A DNA stretch of 64,000 bases. It comes from Streptomyces sp. NBC_01241. GTDB taxonomy: Bacteria; Actinomycetota; Actinomycetes; Streptomycetales; Streptomycetaceae. Location: the NCBI RefSeq assembly GCF_041435435.1, contig NZ_CP108494.1:3816501-3880500 (forward strand). The letters are read 5' to 3'. This document shows, in pieces, positions 33,250 to 43,184 of the stretch. The translations under genes were made by a program, and so were the position numbers. The notes under the pieces are model-generated. The model made no database searches, was not told where the DNA came from, and was given only the letters and a program-made list of their open reading frames with translations. Position 1 is the stretch's first letter, and every line of letters begins with the position of its first letter.

Positions 33250-36200
33250 TCAGCGGCGCGGGCGGCGCCCCCGGCCCGAGGAGCCCGAGCCCTCGTCGTC
33301 ACGGTGGTCGCCCAGCAGCTCGTCCGCCAGCGTCGGCAGATCGTCCAGCGGAGTCTCCTCGGCCCAGTCGGGGCGAGGCCGCCGGCCCCGGCGCTCCTCC
33401 TGTTCCTGGCGTTCCGGACGCTCCCGCTGGTCCCGGACCGGCCGCGGGGCCGCCGTGTGCGGGTCGCCGATCTGCGGAAGTTCGCGGGTGCGCTCGTTCT
33501 CGTTCTCCTGAGCGGGCTCCGCCGGGCGCTCGTCACGGAAGATGCCCCGCGGAACCCGGTCCGCCGGATTCGTCTCCCGGGCGTCGTGCACGTCCCGTAC
33601 CGGAGGAAGAACCGCCGTCTCGTCCGCACCAGGGCGCTCGGTACGGCCCGAACGGTCGTGGATCTTCGGAATCATCGCCGTCTCGGCCTCGTCGGACGGC
33701 GCGGATCCGGGCGAGGACGGGGTGACCGGCGACGGCACCGGCTGCGTCACCTCGTTCGGGTTGACGATCGGAGTCGGCACCGTGATCTCGTTGTCCGGCA
33801 CGGACGCCGACGCGGCTTCCTCCGCCCGGGCCGACTCCGCCGCGGCAGCCGCCTCGGCCTCGGCCCGCCGACGCGCCTCCTCGGCCCGCAACAGCGCCTC
33901 CTCGGCCTTGCGCTGCTTCTCCAGCCGCCGCGCCTCGGCCTCCTTGCGCAGCCGGGCCTCCTCCTCGGCCTGCCGGCGCAGCCGGGCCTGCTCGGCCTCG
34001 TGGGCCGCTTCCTCGGCCTCCCGCCTGACCCGCTCCTCCTCGGCCAGACGACGGGCTTCCTCGGCGCGCTGCCGGGCCTCCTCCGCCTGCCGCTCGGCCT
34101 CGCGCCGGCGTGCTTCCTCCAGCTCGCGGCGCTTGCGTTCCTCCTCCTCGGCACGGAGCTTGGCGAGCTGTGCCTGCCGCTCGCGCTCCAGCCGCTCCTC
34201 CTCGGCCTTGCGGGCCGCCTCTTCCTCGGCCTTGCGCCTGGCCTCCTCCTCGGCGGCCTTGCGCGCCTCCTCCTGGGCCTTGATCTCGGCCTCGGAGAGC
34301 GGAAGGAGCTGGTCGAGCCGGTGGCGTACGACCGTGGTGATCGCTTCCGGATCCTGGCCCGCGTCGACCACCAGGTAGCGGGTCGGGTCGGCCGCGGCCA
34401 GCGTCAGGAAGCCGAACCGCACCCGGGTGTGGAACTCGGGCGGCTCGGACTCCAGCCGGTCGGGCGCCTCGGTGAACCGTTCTCGCGCGGTCTCCGGGGC
34501 GACATCCAGCAGCACCGTCAGATGCGGTACGAGTCCGCTCGTCGCCCACCGCGAGATCCGGGCGATCTCGGTCGGGGAGAGATCACGGCCCGCGCCCTGG
34601 TAGGCGACGGACGAGTCGATGTAGCGGTCGGAGATGACGACCGCGCCGCGCTCCAGCGCCGGACGGACGAGCGAGTCGACGTGCTCGGCGCGGTCGGCCG
34701 CGTACAGCAGTGCCTCGGCCCGGTTGGAGAGCCCGGCCGACGACACGTCGAGCAGGATCGAACGCAGCCGCTTGCCGACCGGGGTGGCGCCCGGCTCACG
34801 GGTGACGACGACCTCGTGGCCCTTGGCACGGATCCACTCGGCGAGCGCCTCGACCTGGGTGGACTTGCCGGCGCCGTCGCCGCCCTCCAGGGCGAGGAAG
34901 AAACCGGTCGCGGCGGGCGCGACGGCCGGGTCGCCGCCGCGCAGCGCCTCGCGCAGATCGCGGCGCAGCGGCACGCCGGAGCGGTCGTCCGTCTTCGCGA
35001 GGACGATCACGGCGACGGGCAGCAGCAGCGCGCCGATCAGCATCAGGGCGAAGGCCGCTCCGCCGTGGTCGAAGACGAAGTCACCCGAGGTCAGCCGGTG
35101 GGTGCCGATCGCGGCGGCCAGCAGCGGACCCGCGAGCGCGCCGAGCGCGATGAGCACCCGTACGACGGCCTGGAGGTGTTCCGTGGTCCTGGCCCGGCGG
35201 AACTCCTCGGTCTCCTGGTCCACCAGGACATGACCGGTGCCGGCAGCGACACCTGCCGCGTATCCGGTGAGCACCGCGATCATGAGCACGGTCGCCGTGT
35301 CCGGCACGAGGCCCAGGGCGAGGAGCCCGATGCCCGTGACGGCGATGGCCAGCGCGAGCAGCCGGCGCCGCGACAGCGCGGGCAGCACCTTCCCCGCGGT
35401 ACGGATGCCGACACCCGTGGCGCCGGTCAGAGCGAGGATCAGCAGGGCGAAGGTGGCGGGCCCGCCACCCAGTTCGGCGGCGTGCAGTACGGCGACGGCG
35501 GCAGCGGCGGCGATGGCTCCGGCGACGATGGCCGAGGCGCCGACGATCAGCGGCACGGCTCCGGTGCGGCCCTTGTCGGGTCCGCTGCCGGCCGACGGCC
35601 GGCGCAGGCCCTCCAGCGGCGAGCGCGGGCGGGGCGTCTGCGTACCGGGCAGTTCCAGGAAGTACAGGGTGGAGATCGAGGCCGAGAAGAGCCCGGCCGC
35701 GATGTACGAACCGAGGGCCGCCTGGTGGAGCGAGAACCACTCCAGGCCCGAGCCCAGCAGAGCGCCGACGAGCGTGGCGATCAGCAGGACGGCCGCGGCG
35801 GCCGGAATGGCGGCGAAGTCGGTACGGACGGAGAGCCGGCGCAGTGCGTCGAGATGGTCGGGCAGCGGGCGTACCGCAGCGCCCTCGGGGGGCGGGGCAG
35901 GCAGCAGCGCGGGGGCTGCGCCGTCCTTGGCGACGGTCCACAGGCGTTCGGCGGCGCCGACGACGAAGACGGTGATAAGGATCATCATGAGTGCCTTGTC
36001 GGGCATCCAGTCGATCCACAGCGGTGCGACGACCAGCAGCGCGAGCCGCAGCCCGTCCGTCCCGATCATCAGCCACCGCCGGTCCAGCGGTCCTCCGGGC
36101 GCGGTGAGCGTCGTCAGCGGCCCCAGGAGTACGGCTCCGAAGAGCAGGGTGGCAAGGATCCGGGCACCGAACACCGCGGCGACGGCAAACGCCGCCCCTC

Positions 36201-36423
36201 GGTATCCAGCTCCGAATGAGCCCTCAAGGACCGCCGCTTGCAGCGACATCAGCACCAGCACGAGAAGGGCGAGTGCATCGCCGATACTTCCGACGAGCTG
36301 GGCGCTCCACAACCGCTTCAGCGGGGGAACACGCAACAGGGCCCGTACGGCGCGCTCGCGTGAGTCTGCGGCAAGTGTGTCGGAGGTGGGGCTCACGACC
36401 GTTGGCTGCTCGGCTCGCGTCAT
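33250..36423 (-). CDS. tmk: dTMP kinase fused to an N-terminal MFS-like membrane domain and a coiled-coil tail
   Basis: A 1057-residue three-part protein. Residues about 1-500 have 10-12 hydrophobic helices of a major-facilitator-like domain (LKRLWSAQLVGSIGDALALL at the start). Residues about 520-725 are a complete thymidylate kinase: P-loop FLALEGGDGAGKST, DR(Y/H) motif SDRYIDSSVAYQGAGRDL and REPGATPVGKRLR. From about 735 a long charged coiled coil (repeated EEARRKAEEE-type heptads, about 160 residues) leads to an Arg/Pro/Glu-rich disordered end. Tmk makes dTDP for DNA synthesis. The fusion is characteristic of Streptomyces and tethers the kinase to the membrane; what the transporter part moves is unknown. 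It is followed by holB on the same strand. Confidence 0.93.
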   Translation of the reverse strand: MTRAEQPTVVSPTSDTLAADSRERAVRALLRVPPLKRLWSAQLVGSIGDALALLVLVLMSLQAAVLEGSFGAGYRGAAFAVAAVFGARILATLLFGAVLLGPLTTLTAPGGPLDRRWLMIGTDGLRLALLVVAPLWIDWMPDKALMMILITVFVVGAAERLWTVAKDGAAPALLPAPPPEGAAVRPLPDHLDALRRLSVRTDFAAIPAAAAVLLIATLVGALLGSGLEWFSLHQAALGSYIAAGLFSASISTLYFLELPGTQTPRPRSPLEGLRRPSAGSGPDKGRTGAVPLIVGASAIVAGAIAAAAAVAVLHAAELGGGPATFALLILALTGATGVGIRTAGKVLPALSRRRLLALAIAVTGIGLLALGLVPDTATVLMIAVLTGYAAGVAAGTGHVLVDQETEEFRRARTTEHLQAVVRVLIALGALAGPLLAAAIGTHRLTSGDFVFDHGGAAFALMLIGALLLPVAVIVLAKTDDRSGVPLRRDLREALRGGDPAVAPAATGFFLALEGGDGAGKSTQVEALAEWIRAKGHEVVVTREPGATPVGKRLRSILLDVSSAGLSNRAEALLYAADRAEHVDSLVRPALERGAVVISDRYIDSSVAYQGAGRDLSPTEIARISRWATSGLVPHLTVLLDVAPETARERFTEAPDRLESEPPEFHTRVRFGFLTLAAADPTRYLVVDAGQDPEAITTVVRHRLDQLLPLSEAEIKAQEEARKAAEEEARRKAEEEAARKAEEERLERERQAQLAKLRAEEEERKRRELEEARRREAERQAEEARQRAEEARRLAEEERVRREAEEAAHEAEQARLRRQAEEEARLRKEAEARRLEKQRKAEEALLRAEEARRRAEAEAAAAAESARAEEAASASVPDNEITVPTPIVNPNEVTQPVPSPVTPSSPGSAPSDEAETAMIPKIHDRSGRTERPGADETAVLPPVRDVHDARETNPADRVPRGIFRDERPAEPAQENENERTRELPQIGDPHTAAPRPVRDQRERPERQEQEERRGRRPRPDWAEETPLDDLPTLADELLGDHRDDEGSGSSGRGRRPRR

Positions 36424-36528
36424 CCGCCCAGCCTATCCGGAGCGGAGGGGTCCCCGGAGGCCCAGCCCGAACATATGGGCGCCCGGCCGGTTCCGGTGCT
36501 TCCGGCCCCGCCCGGCGCCCCCGGCATT

Positions 36529-36576
36529 TCCAGCCCCTCCGGCGCTTGAGGAGCGGGATCCGGGGCAGAGCCCCGG
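36529..36576. repeat. Streptomyces intergenic REP-like element
   Basis: Contains CCAGCCCCTCCGGCGCTTGA followed by GAGCGGGATCCGGGGCAGAG and CCCCGG, a sequence type that recurs between genes in many Streptomyces genomes and folds through CCGGGG/CCCCGG arms. It lies between tmk and topA. Confidence 0.6.
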
Positions 36577-36668
36577 TTACAGGGTAGGAAACAGACCCGC
36601 CGCAGGCGCCACCCACCCGCCGCACCCGTCCGACCCAGCGCGCCCACCCCCGCCTGAACCCGCGCAAA

Positions 36669-36705
36669 CGCCGGAGGGGGCTGGAACACCCAGCCCCCTC
36701 CGGCG
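36669..36705 (-). terminator. Terminator hairpin downstream of topA
   Basis: Perfect 16-bp stem CGCCGGAGGGGGCTGG with a five-base loop, 18 bp after the topA stop. Confidence 0.8.
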
Positions 36706-36722
36706 TACTCGACGCGTACCGC

Positions 36723-39590
36723 TCAGTCCTCCACGGACGACGTCGCAGCCGTCTTCTTCGCCGCCGTCGCCTTCTTGGCGGCCGTCTTCTTCGCGGTGGT
36801 CGTCTTCGCGGCGGTCTTCTTGGCCGCGGTCGTCTTCTTGGCCGCGGCCGTCTTCTTGGTCGCTGTCTTCTTCGCGGTCGCCTTCTTGGCCGGGGCCTTC
36901 TTCGCCGTCTTCTTGGCGGGCGCCTTGGCGCGCTTCTCGGCGAGCAGCTCGTAGCCGCGCTCCGGCGTGATGGTCTCGACGCTGTCGCCGGTCCGCAGCG
37001 TCGCGTTGGTCTCGCCGTCGGTTACGTACGCACCGAACCGCCCGTCCTTGACCACGACCGGAGCCCCGCTCACCGGGTCCGTGCCCAGTTCCTTCAGCGG
37101 CGGCTTCGCGGCGGCGCGGCCGCGCTGCTTGGGCTGGGCGTAGATCGCGAGGGCTTCTTCAAGGGTGATGTCGAAGAGCTGATCCTCGGAGGTCAGCGAC
37201 CGCGAGTCCGTGCCCTTCTTCAGGTACGGACCGTAGCGGCCGTTCTGCGCGGTGATCTCGACGCCCTCGGCGTCCTCGCCGACGACCCGCGGCAGCGACA
37301 TCAGCCTGAGCGCGTCGGCCAGCGTCACCGTGTCCGGCGACATCGACTTGAAGAGCGAGGCCGTCCGCGGCTTCACCGCGTTCTTGCCGGTCTTCGGGGT
37401 GCCCTCGGGCAGCACCTCGGTGACGTACGGGCCGTAACGCCCGTCCTTGGCGATGATCTGGTGCCCGGTGATCGGGTCCGCACCGAGCTCGAAGTCGCCA
37501 CTCGGCTTGGCCAGCAGCTCCTCCGCGTACTCGACGGACAGCTCGTCGGGCGCCAGGTCCTCCGGCACGTCCGCGCGCTGGTGGCCCTCTGAGTCCTTCT
37601 CACCGCGCTCGATGTACGGGCCGTACCGGCCGACGCGGAGCTTGATGTCATTGCCGACGGGGAACGAGGAGATCTCCCGCGCGTCGATCGCGCCGAGGTC
37701 GGTGACGAGCTCCTTCAGACCGCCGAGGTGGTCGCCGTCGCCATTGCCCGCGTCGGAGGCCGCGCCCGCTCCGGCCGTGTCGTCGCCGCCCGCGCCGAAG
37801 TAGAAGCGCTTCAGCCACGGCACGGCCTGGGCCTCGCCCCGCGCGATGCGGTCGAGATCGTCCTCCATCTTCGCGGTGAAGTCGTAGTCGACGAGCCGGC
37901 CGAAGTGCTTCTCCAGCAGGTTGACCACGGCGAAGGAGAGGAACGACGGCACCAGGGCCGTGCCCTTCTTGAAGACGTAGCCGCGGTCCAGGATCGTGCC
38001 GATGATCGAGGCGTACGTCGACGGGCGGCCGATCTCGCGCTCTTCGAGCTCCTTGACCAGCGAGGCCTCGGTGTAGCGGGCCGGCGGCTTGGTGGCGTGG
38101 CCGTCGACCGAGATCTCCTCGGCGGACAGCGCGTCGCCCTCGGCGACCTGCGGGAGGCGCCGCTCGCGGTCGTCGAGCTCGGCGTTCGGGTCGTCGGCGC
38201 CTTCGACGTACGCCTTCATGAAGCCGTGGAAGGTGATCGTCTTGCCGGACGCGGAGAACTCGGCGTCCCGGCCGTCGCTCGCCCGGCCGCTGATCTTGAC
38301 GGTGACGGAGTTACCGACCGCGTCCTTCATCTGGGAGGCGACGGTCCGCTTCCAGATCAGCTCGTAGAGCCGGAACTGGTCGCCGGTGAGGCCGGTCTCG
38401 GCAGGGGTGCGGAAGCGGTCGCCGGAGGGGCGGATCGCCTCGTGCGCCTCCTGCGCGTTCTTGACCTTCCCGGCGTACGTGCGCGGCTTGTCCGGCAGGT
38501 AGTCGGCGCCGTACAGCTGCGTGACCTGCGCCCGGGCCGCGGAGATCGCGGTGTCCGAGAGGGTCGTGGAGTCGGTACGCATATAGGTGATGAAGCCGTT
38601 CTCGTACAGCTTCTGCGCGACCTGCATGGTGGCCTTGGCCCCGAAGCCCAGCTTCCGGCTCGCCTCCTGCTGGAGGGTCGTCGTCCGGAACGGGGCGTAC
38701 GGGGAGCGGCGGTACGGCTTCGACTCGACGGACCGTACGGCGAACGTGGCATCGGCGAGCGCGGCGGCCAGGGCTCGGGCGTTCGTCTCGTCCAGGTGCA
38801 GCGTCTGACCGGAGCCGGACTTCAGCCGGCCGTCCGGACCGAAGTCACGGCCCTGGGCCACCCTACGGCCGTCGACCGCGCTGAGGCGGGCGGCGAGGGT
38901 CGACGGGTCGGAGGCGTCACCGGTGCGGCCGGTGGCGAAGGCGCCGGTCAGGTCCCAGTACTCGGCGGAACGGAAGGCGATGCGCTCGCGCTCCCGCTCG
39001 ACGACGAGACGGGTCGCCACGGACTGGACCCGGCCGGCCGACAGGCGCGGCATGACCTTCTTCCACAGGACCGGCGAGACCTCGTAGCCGTAGAGGCGGT
39101 CGAGGATGCGGCGGGTCTCCTGGGCGTCGACCATGCGCTGGTTGAGCTCGCGCGGGTTGGCGACGGCGGCCCGGATCGCTTCCTTGGTGATCTCGTGGAA
39201 GACCATCCGGTGGACCGGGACCTTGGGCTTCAAAACTTCCTGCAAGTGCCACGCGATGGCTTCGCCCTCGCGGTCCTCATCGGTGGCGAGGAAGAGTTCA
39301 TCGGACTCGGCCAGCAGCTGCTTGAGCTTCCTGACCTGCGCCTTCTTGTCCGCGTTGACGACATAGATGGGCTGGAAGTCATGCTCGACATCGACGCCGA
39401 GCCGACGGACCTCGCCGGTGTACTCGTCGGGGACCTCTGCGGCGCCGTTCGGCAGGTCGCGGATGTGCCCGACGCTCGCCTCGACGACGTATCCGGGGCC
39501 GAGATAGCCCTTGATCGTCTTCGCCTTGGCAGGCGACTCGACGATGACGAGTCGGCGGCCGCCCTGTGCGGTCTCGCTGGTCGGGGACAA
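36723..39590 (-). CDS. topA: DNA topoisomerase I
   Basis: Type IA topoisomerase of 955 residues that relaxes negative supercoils; the usual Streptomyces length. The Toprim domain opens with RRLVIVESPAKAKTIKGYLG and has ATDEDREGEAIAWHL. The active-site Tyr is in GFITYMRTDSTTLS. The C-terminal half contains several (R/K)xGRYGPYV-type repeats (DGRYGPYVTEVLP, NGRYGPYLKKG, DGRFGAYVTDG) and ends in an AKKTAAKK-rich tail that increases processivity in Streptomyces TopA. The start is the TTG reading LSPTSETAQGG, matching known TopA N termini, with GGAGAG upstream; the longer open frame is not conserved. Expression is known to respond to supercoiling in this genus. Confidence 0.97.
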   Translation of the reverse strand: MSPTSETAQGGRRLVIVESPAKAKTIKGYLGPGYVVEASVGHIRDLPNGAAEVPDEYTGEVRRLGVDVEHDFQPIYVVNADKKAQVRKLKQLLAESDELFLATDEDREGEAIAWHLQEVLKPKVPVHRMVFHEITKEAIRAAVANPRELNQRMVDAQETRRILDRLYGYEVSPVLWKKVMPRLSAGRVQSVATRLVVERERERIAFRSAEYWDLTGAFATGRTGDASDPSTLAARLSAVDGRRVAQGRDFGPDGRLKSGSGQTLHLDETNARALAAALADATFAVRSVESKPYRRSPYAPFRTTTLQQEASRKLGFGAKATMQVAQKLYENGFITYMRTDSTTLSDTAISAARAQVTQLYGADYLPDKPRTYAGKVKNAQEAHEAIRPSGDRFRTPAETGLTGDQFRLYELIWKRTVASQMKDAVGNSVTVKISGRASDGRDAEFSASGKTITFHGFMKAYVEGADDPNAELDDRERRLPQVAEGDALSAEEISVDGHATKPPARYTEASLVKELEEREIGRPSTYASIIGTILDRGYVFKKGTALVPSFLSFAVVNLLEKHFGRLVDYDFTAKMEDDLDRIARGEAQAVPWLKRFYFGAGGDDTAGAGAASDAGNGDGDHLGGLKELVTDLGAIDAREISSFPVGNDIKLRVGRYGPYIERGEKDSEGHQRADVPEDLAPDELSVEYAEELLAKPSGDFELGADPITGHQIIAKDGRYGPYVTEVLPEGTPKTGKNAVKPRTASLFKSMSPDTVTLADALRLMSLPRVVGEDAEGVEITAQNGRYGPYLKKGTDSRSLTSEDQLFDITLEEALAIYAQPKQRGRAAAKPPLKELGTDPVSGAPVVVKDGRFGAYVTDGETNATLRTGDSVETITPERGYELLAEKRAKAPAKKTAKKAPAKKATAKKTATKKTAAAKKTTAAKKTAAKTTTAKKTAAKKATAAKKTAATSSVED

Positions 39591-39930
39591 CTTCGCTCTT
39601 CTCTCCGGTCGACACTCAGTGGGCATCCGGGCAGCGCGATGACGCTGCCGACGGTGCTGTCGCTGCGGAGTGTGACGGTACAACCCGCCCCCGTGTCAAA
39701 CGGCAAAAGCCCGCAACGGCCACTCGAACGGTAACCCGACTTCCGCCATTCCTGCCGCCCGGACCGCTCGCTCCCCTGTGGGCACGGTCGCCGCCTGCGG
39801 GTTTCCGAGTGCTGCGGCGGCACGGCGGAGCGGGACTTTCGGCGTCGGGCACCCGGGCGCCCCGGGCGCGTTCTCCGCCTCCCCGCCATGGCTGCCGAGA
39901 CCCTGGGGGCCGGATCCGGTGGGACGCGGA
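39591..39930. other. Upstream region of topA
   Basis: About 340 bp between topA and a small membrane protein gene, both on the minus strand. It should contain the topA promoter. I see no further gene or repeat. Confidence 0.4.
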
Positions 39931-40128
39931 TCAGATGCGGGTGAAGCACCACACACCGAGGACGAGAAAAAGTACGCCGAACACAGTGGCGAGAGCGGCG
40001 GAAGCGATGGGGCTCACTCCGTGCGCCACCGGCGCACGGTGCAGCACGCGCGCCCCCGTCCACAGCAGCAGTGCGGCGCCGAACAGCGCGAACGCCGTTC
40101 CGGCGAAGACCGCAGGTCCGCTCTCCAT
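39931..40128 (-). CDS. Small two-helix membrane protein
   Basis: A 65-residue protein made almost entirely of two membrane helices (AVFAGTAFALFGAALLLWTG and ASAALATVFGVLFLVLGVWC) joined by a short positively charged loop. Comparable small genes sit beside topA in other Streptomyces. No function is known. Confidence 0.7.
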   Translation of the reverse strand: MESGPAVFAGTAFALFGAALLLWTGARVLHRAPVAHGVSPIASAALATVFGVLFLVLGVWCFTRI

Positions 40129-40552
40129 GTCCGTACGCCTCCCATTTCTGCCCGGCCGGGGCCCATGCCGGTCCGGTCCGGTCCGGTCCGGGGGAGGCTG
40201 TCACCCCAGGACGTCGTGGACGCGAACCCCGGGTGAATGGCCGGAATCACACACCCCGCAAGTTCGGGGCCCGGGGCCGGGGGGGACGACACCGCCCGGT
40301 GAGCCAACCGGAATCCGCGGCCTCCGTGACGGATCGGAGACGGTGAACGCGAAGGCGCTGATGGCGAGCCGGTTCCTTGCGTACGGCGGTACGCGCTCGA
40401 ACCGGAACGGAGCCCGGTGACGGAGCCCGGTGTAGGAGCCCGGTGACGGAGCCCGGTGTAGGAGCCCGCCCAAGGCTGCGGCAGCGAGGGAGACAGCCGC
40501 CCGGCCCGGGCTCACGGCAACGTGATCGGCTCGATCAACTCGAACGATGCGA
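40129..40552. other. Intergenic region with 13-bp repeats
   Basis: No gene recognised. It contains the tandem repeat at 40409-40468; the rest is GC-rich with no consistent coding frame. Confidence 0.45.
40409..40468. repeat. 13-bp alternating tandem repeat
   Basis: GGAGCCCGGTGAC and GGAGCCCGGTGTA alternate twice from 40409, followed by a partial fifth copy, giving a 26-bp higher-order period. It lies just downstream of the methyltransferase gene. Confidence 0.9.
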
Positions 40553-42067
40553 TCAACTCGTCGACGGCACCGGCTCCAGGAAGCCCTCCTCCACCAGTAG
40601 CCGGATCGCCTGCGGAGTGCGGTCGCGCAGCAGCACCGGGTCCTCGTTCATCAACTGGGCGATCGCGTCCAGGATCCGGCCCGCGGGCAGCGTCCCGTCG
40701 CACACGCCCGCGAAGCCGGCGCCGACGGCGTCGACCTTCGTCGCACGCCGCATGCCACGGTTCTGACGGAGCACCACATGCTCGGGGTCCTCCGCACCAG
40801 GGAGCCCGACCTGTTCCTGCACGACCTCGGCGGCGAGGGTGAAATGCCCGGCCAGGAGCGCCGCGTCATCCTGTTCGCGGAGGTAGTCCTGACGGACGAA
40901 GTGGGCCTGGACAGCGGGTCCGAGCGGCTGCTCCACCGCGTGCGGCCACTCCTCGATCACGACGGACGGATTCCCGGCGGCAGCAGCGGCGGACTTCCGC
41001 AGGGTGATCCAGCCGAAGCCCACGCCCTTGGTCTTGCGGGCCTCGAACTCGTCCAGCCAGGCGTCGTACCGCGCGGCGTACTCGGTGGGATCCGTGCGGT
41101 GGTCGCCGCTGTCGCGCAGCCACAGCTCCGCGTACTGCGTGACGTCCTGAACCTCGCGCTGCACGATCCAGGCATCACAGCCGTGCGGCACCCAGGAACT
41201 CAGCCGGGTCTGCCACTCCTCGCCCTCGATGTGCTGCCAGTTGGCGAGAAAGTGGGCGTACCCGCCTTCGTTCAACCGGTCGCCCGCCTGCTGCACCAGG
41301 GTCCGGCACAGGTCGTCGCCGCCCATGCCGCCGTCGCGGTAGGTGAGGCGGGCACCGGGCGAGATGACGAACGGCGGGTTGGAGACGATCAGGTCGTACG
41401 TCTCCGTACCGACGGGCTCGTACAGGGAGCCCTGACGCAGATCGGCCGCGGCGACGCCGGAGAGGGCGAGCGTCAGCCGGGTGAAGTCCAGCGCTCGCGG
41501 GTTGAGGTCGGTGGCGGTGACCCGGGTGGCGTGCTGCGAGGCGTGCAGCGCCTGGATGCCGGAGCCCGTACCGACATCGAGCGCGGAGGCGACAGGTGTA
41601 CGGACGGTGATGCCCGCGAGCGTGGTGGACGCCCCGCCGACGCCGAGGACCACGCCCTCCTCCCGTGAGCCGATGCCGCCCGCGCCGCCGACCGCGCACC
41701 CCAGGTCGGAGACGATGTACCAGTCCTGCCCTTCGGGGCCGCCGTACGGCCGCACGTCGACCGTGGCCCGCACTTCGCCGGCGGTGTGGGTCACCCAGCC
41801 GTCCTCGACGCACTCGGCCAGGGGGAGCGCGGCGCACGCCCGCTCGTACGGGACCGGGTGCTGGAGCAGGAAGAGCCGCACCAGCGTGTCGAGCGGGGAG
41901 GCGCCCCGGGTGGCCCGCAGTGCCGGGACCGTCTCGCTGCGGGCGAGCGCGGCATAGGCGGGGGCACCGAGCAGGTCGAGGAGCCCGTCGGCGGTGAAGG
42001 CGGCGGCGAGCAGGGCTGCACGGAGCCGGGGCGAACGGTCGGGCACGGGGAGGCTGGTCGTACTCAC
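40553..42067 (-). CDS. Class I SAM-dependent methyltransferase (HemK-like motif)
   Basis: A 504-residue protein. Residues about 1-130 form a winged-helix-like N-terminal domain. The SAM-binding motif follows: SALDVGTGSGIQALHASQHA, then TATDLNPRALDFT. The catalytic-type motif VSNPPFVIS is that of N6-adenine and glutamine methyltransferases. A C-terminal domain of about 150 residues follows (QPLGPAVQAHFVRQDYLREQ). This architecture is conserved in actinobacteria and the substrate is unknown; rRNA, DNA and protein are all possible. The GTG start VSTTSLPVPD has GAGGG almost touching it; no better start is seen. Confidence 0.85.
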   Translation of the reverse strand: MSTTSLPVPDRSPRLRAALLAAAFTADGLLDLLGAPAYAALARSETVPALRATRGASPLDTLVRLFLLQHPVPYERACAALPLAECVEDGWVTHTAGEVRATVDVRPYGGPEGQDWYIVSDLGCAVGGAGGIGSREEGVVLGVGGASTTLAGITVRTPVASALDVGTGSGIQALHASQHATRVTATDLNPRALDFTRLTLALSGVAAADLRQGSLYEPVGTETYDLIVSNPPFVISPGARLTYRDGGMGGDDLCRTLVQQAGDRLNEGGYAHFLANWQHIEGEEWQTRLSSWVPHGCDAWIVQREVQDVTQYAELWLRDSGDHRTDPTEYAARYDAWLDEFEARKTKGVGFGWITLRKSAAAAAGNPSVVIEEWPHAVEQPLGPAVQAHFVRQDYLREQDDAALLAGHFTLAAEVVQEQVGLPGAEDPEHVVLRQNRGMRRATKVDAVGAGFAGVCDGTLPAGRILDAIAQLMNEDPVLLRDRTPQAIRLLVEEGFLEPVPSTS

Positions 42068-42195
42068 CCCCTCATTGTGGCCGCTCCCACTGACAACGGC
42101 AGCGGCCCGGCGCCCACCGGGGCCGCCGGGCCGTACGCACAACGGCCGCAGTCGCTACAACCGCCGCACCTGCTACGGCTGCCGCGGCCGTTCGG

Positions 42196-42819
42196 TTACG
42201 ACTTCTTGCTGGGCGAGGCGGACGGCGACGGGGAGCCCGGCTTCGGGGAGGCGGTGTTCGGCGCCACCGAGGCCGTCGGCTTCTGACAGCCCTTCTGCTT
42301 CGCCATCGCGGTGGCGACCTCGCCGGACTGGAGCTTCGTCAGGGCCTTGTCACCACCGTTGCTGATCTTGTTCAGCTCATCCGCGATGCCCTTGAGGCCG
42401 TCGGCGAACTTCGCCTGGTCCTTCGTGTCGAGGGCGTCGACCTTCTTCTCCAGGTTCGCGTACGCCGCGGAGGAGGCGTTCAGCTCCTTCACGGCCTCCT
42501 TCTGCGTGGTCTCGCCACCGTCGACCGGCGGCGCGCCCGCCGAATCGACAGCCGCACCCAGAGCCTTGTACGCCTGCGAGATCTGCTGGAATGCGGCCGA
42601 GTCGGTCCTCTGGACGTCGGCGGGCTTGCTGTTGTCCGCGGTCTGCTGCTGGATGGCGGCGTTGGCGTTCGCGATCTTCTGGAGCTGGGGCTGAACCTTG
42701 TCACAGACCGTCTTGGCCCAGTCGTTCACCTTGTCGCTGTTGTCGTCGCTGCTGCAGCCCGACAGCGTAAGTACCAGTACCGCACCGCCGGACAGCGCGG
42801 CCGCAAGCTTCTTGTTCAC
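42196..42819 (-). CDS. Small secreted lipoprotein
   Basis: A 207-residue exported protein. The signal ends in the lipobox TLSGC. The mature part is helical and Ala/Lys/Gln-rich (VCDKVQPQLQKIANANAAIQ; KVDALDTKDQAKFADGLKGI), which suggests a helical bundle, and it ends in a Pro/Ser tail. The GTG start VNKKLAAAL has AAGGGA at proper spacing. Conserved between the methyltransferase and hppA genes in this genus. No activity is known. Confidence 0.8.
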   Translation of the reverse strand: MNKKLAAALSGGAVLVLTLSGCSSDDNSDKVNDWAKTVCDKVQPQLQKIANANAAIQQQTADNSKPADVQRTDSAAFQQISQAYKALGAAVDSAGAPPVDGGETTQKEAVKELNASSAAYANLEKKVDALDTKDQAKFADGLKGIADELNKISNGGDKALTKLQSGEVATAMAKQKGCQKPTASVAPNTASPKPGSPSPSASPSKKS

Positions 42820-43184
42820 CGGATCGGTCCCTTCCAAGGCTCTCGGCCCCGGAACTTACACGTCGGGCGCCCTCCATCCGGGTGCCGGGCATCCAAAGAG
42901 AGATCTTTTGTAGCCATTTGCACCAAGGGAAATGAGGGAGATACAACTCACCCACGCGGCTCTCCAGAGCCCTCCGGGCGGGTGAACACCTGCACGAGCA
43001 AGCACCCGGACGGGACCCCCGACGGGGGCACCGCCCGGCACCCCGGCCGATGCCCCGCCGCCGGGCCGCCGAAGAGACCGCGGGCGGACGACACACCAGA
43101 GTGCGTCGACCGCCCGGTCATTGGCCGAGGGCGGCTACGTACCGCCACCCTCGCCGCCCTCGCCGCCCTCTTCCCGTCACCGCT
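42820..43184. other. Gap between lipoprotein gene and hppA
   Basis: About 365 bp. The part near 42880-42940 is AT-richer and probably carries the lipoprotein promoter. No gene seen. Confidence 0.4.

Noticed and set aside
33800..34300. Repeat-rich DNA inside tmk as a separate minisatellite
   Set aside because: It is the codon-level reflection of a charged coiled coil (EEARR-type heptads) rather than a DNA tandem repeat.
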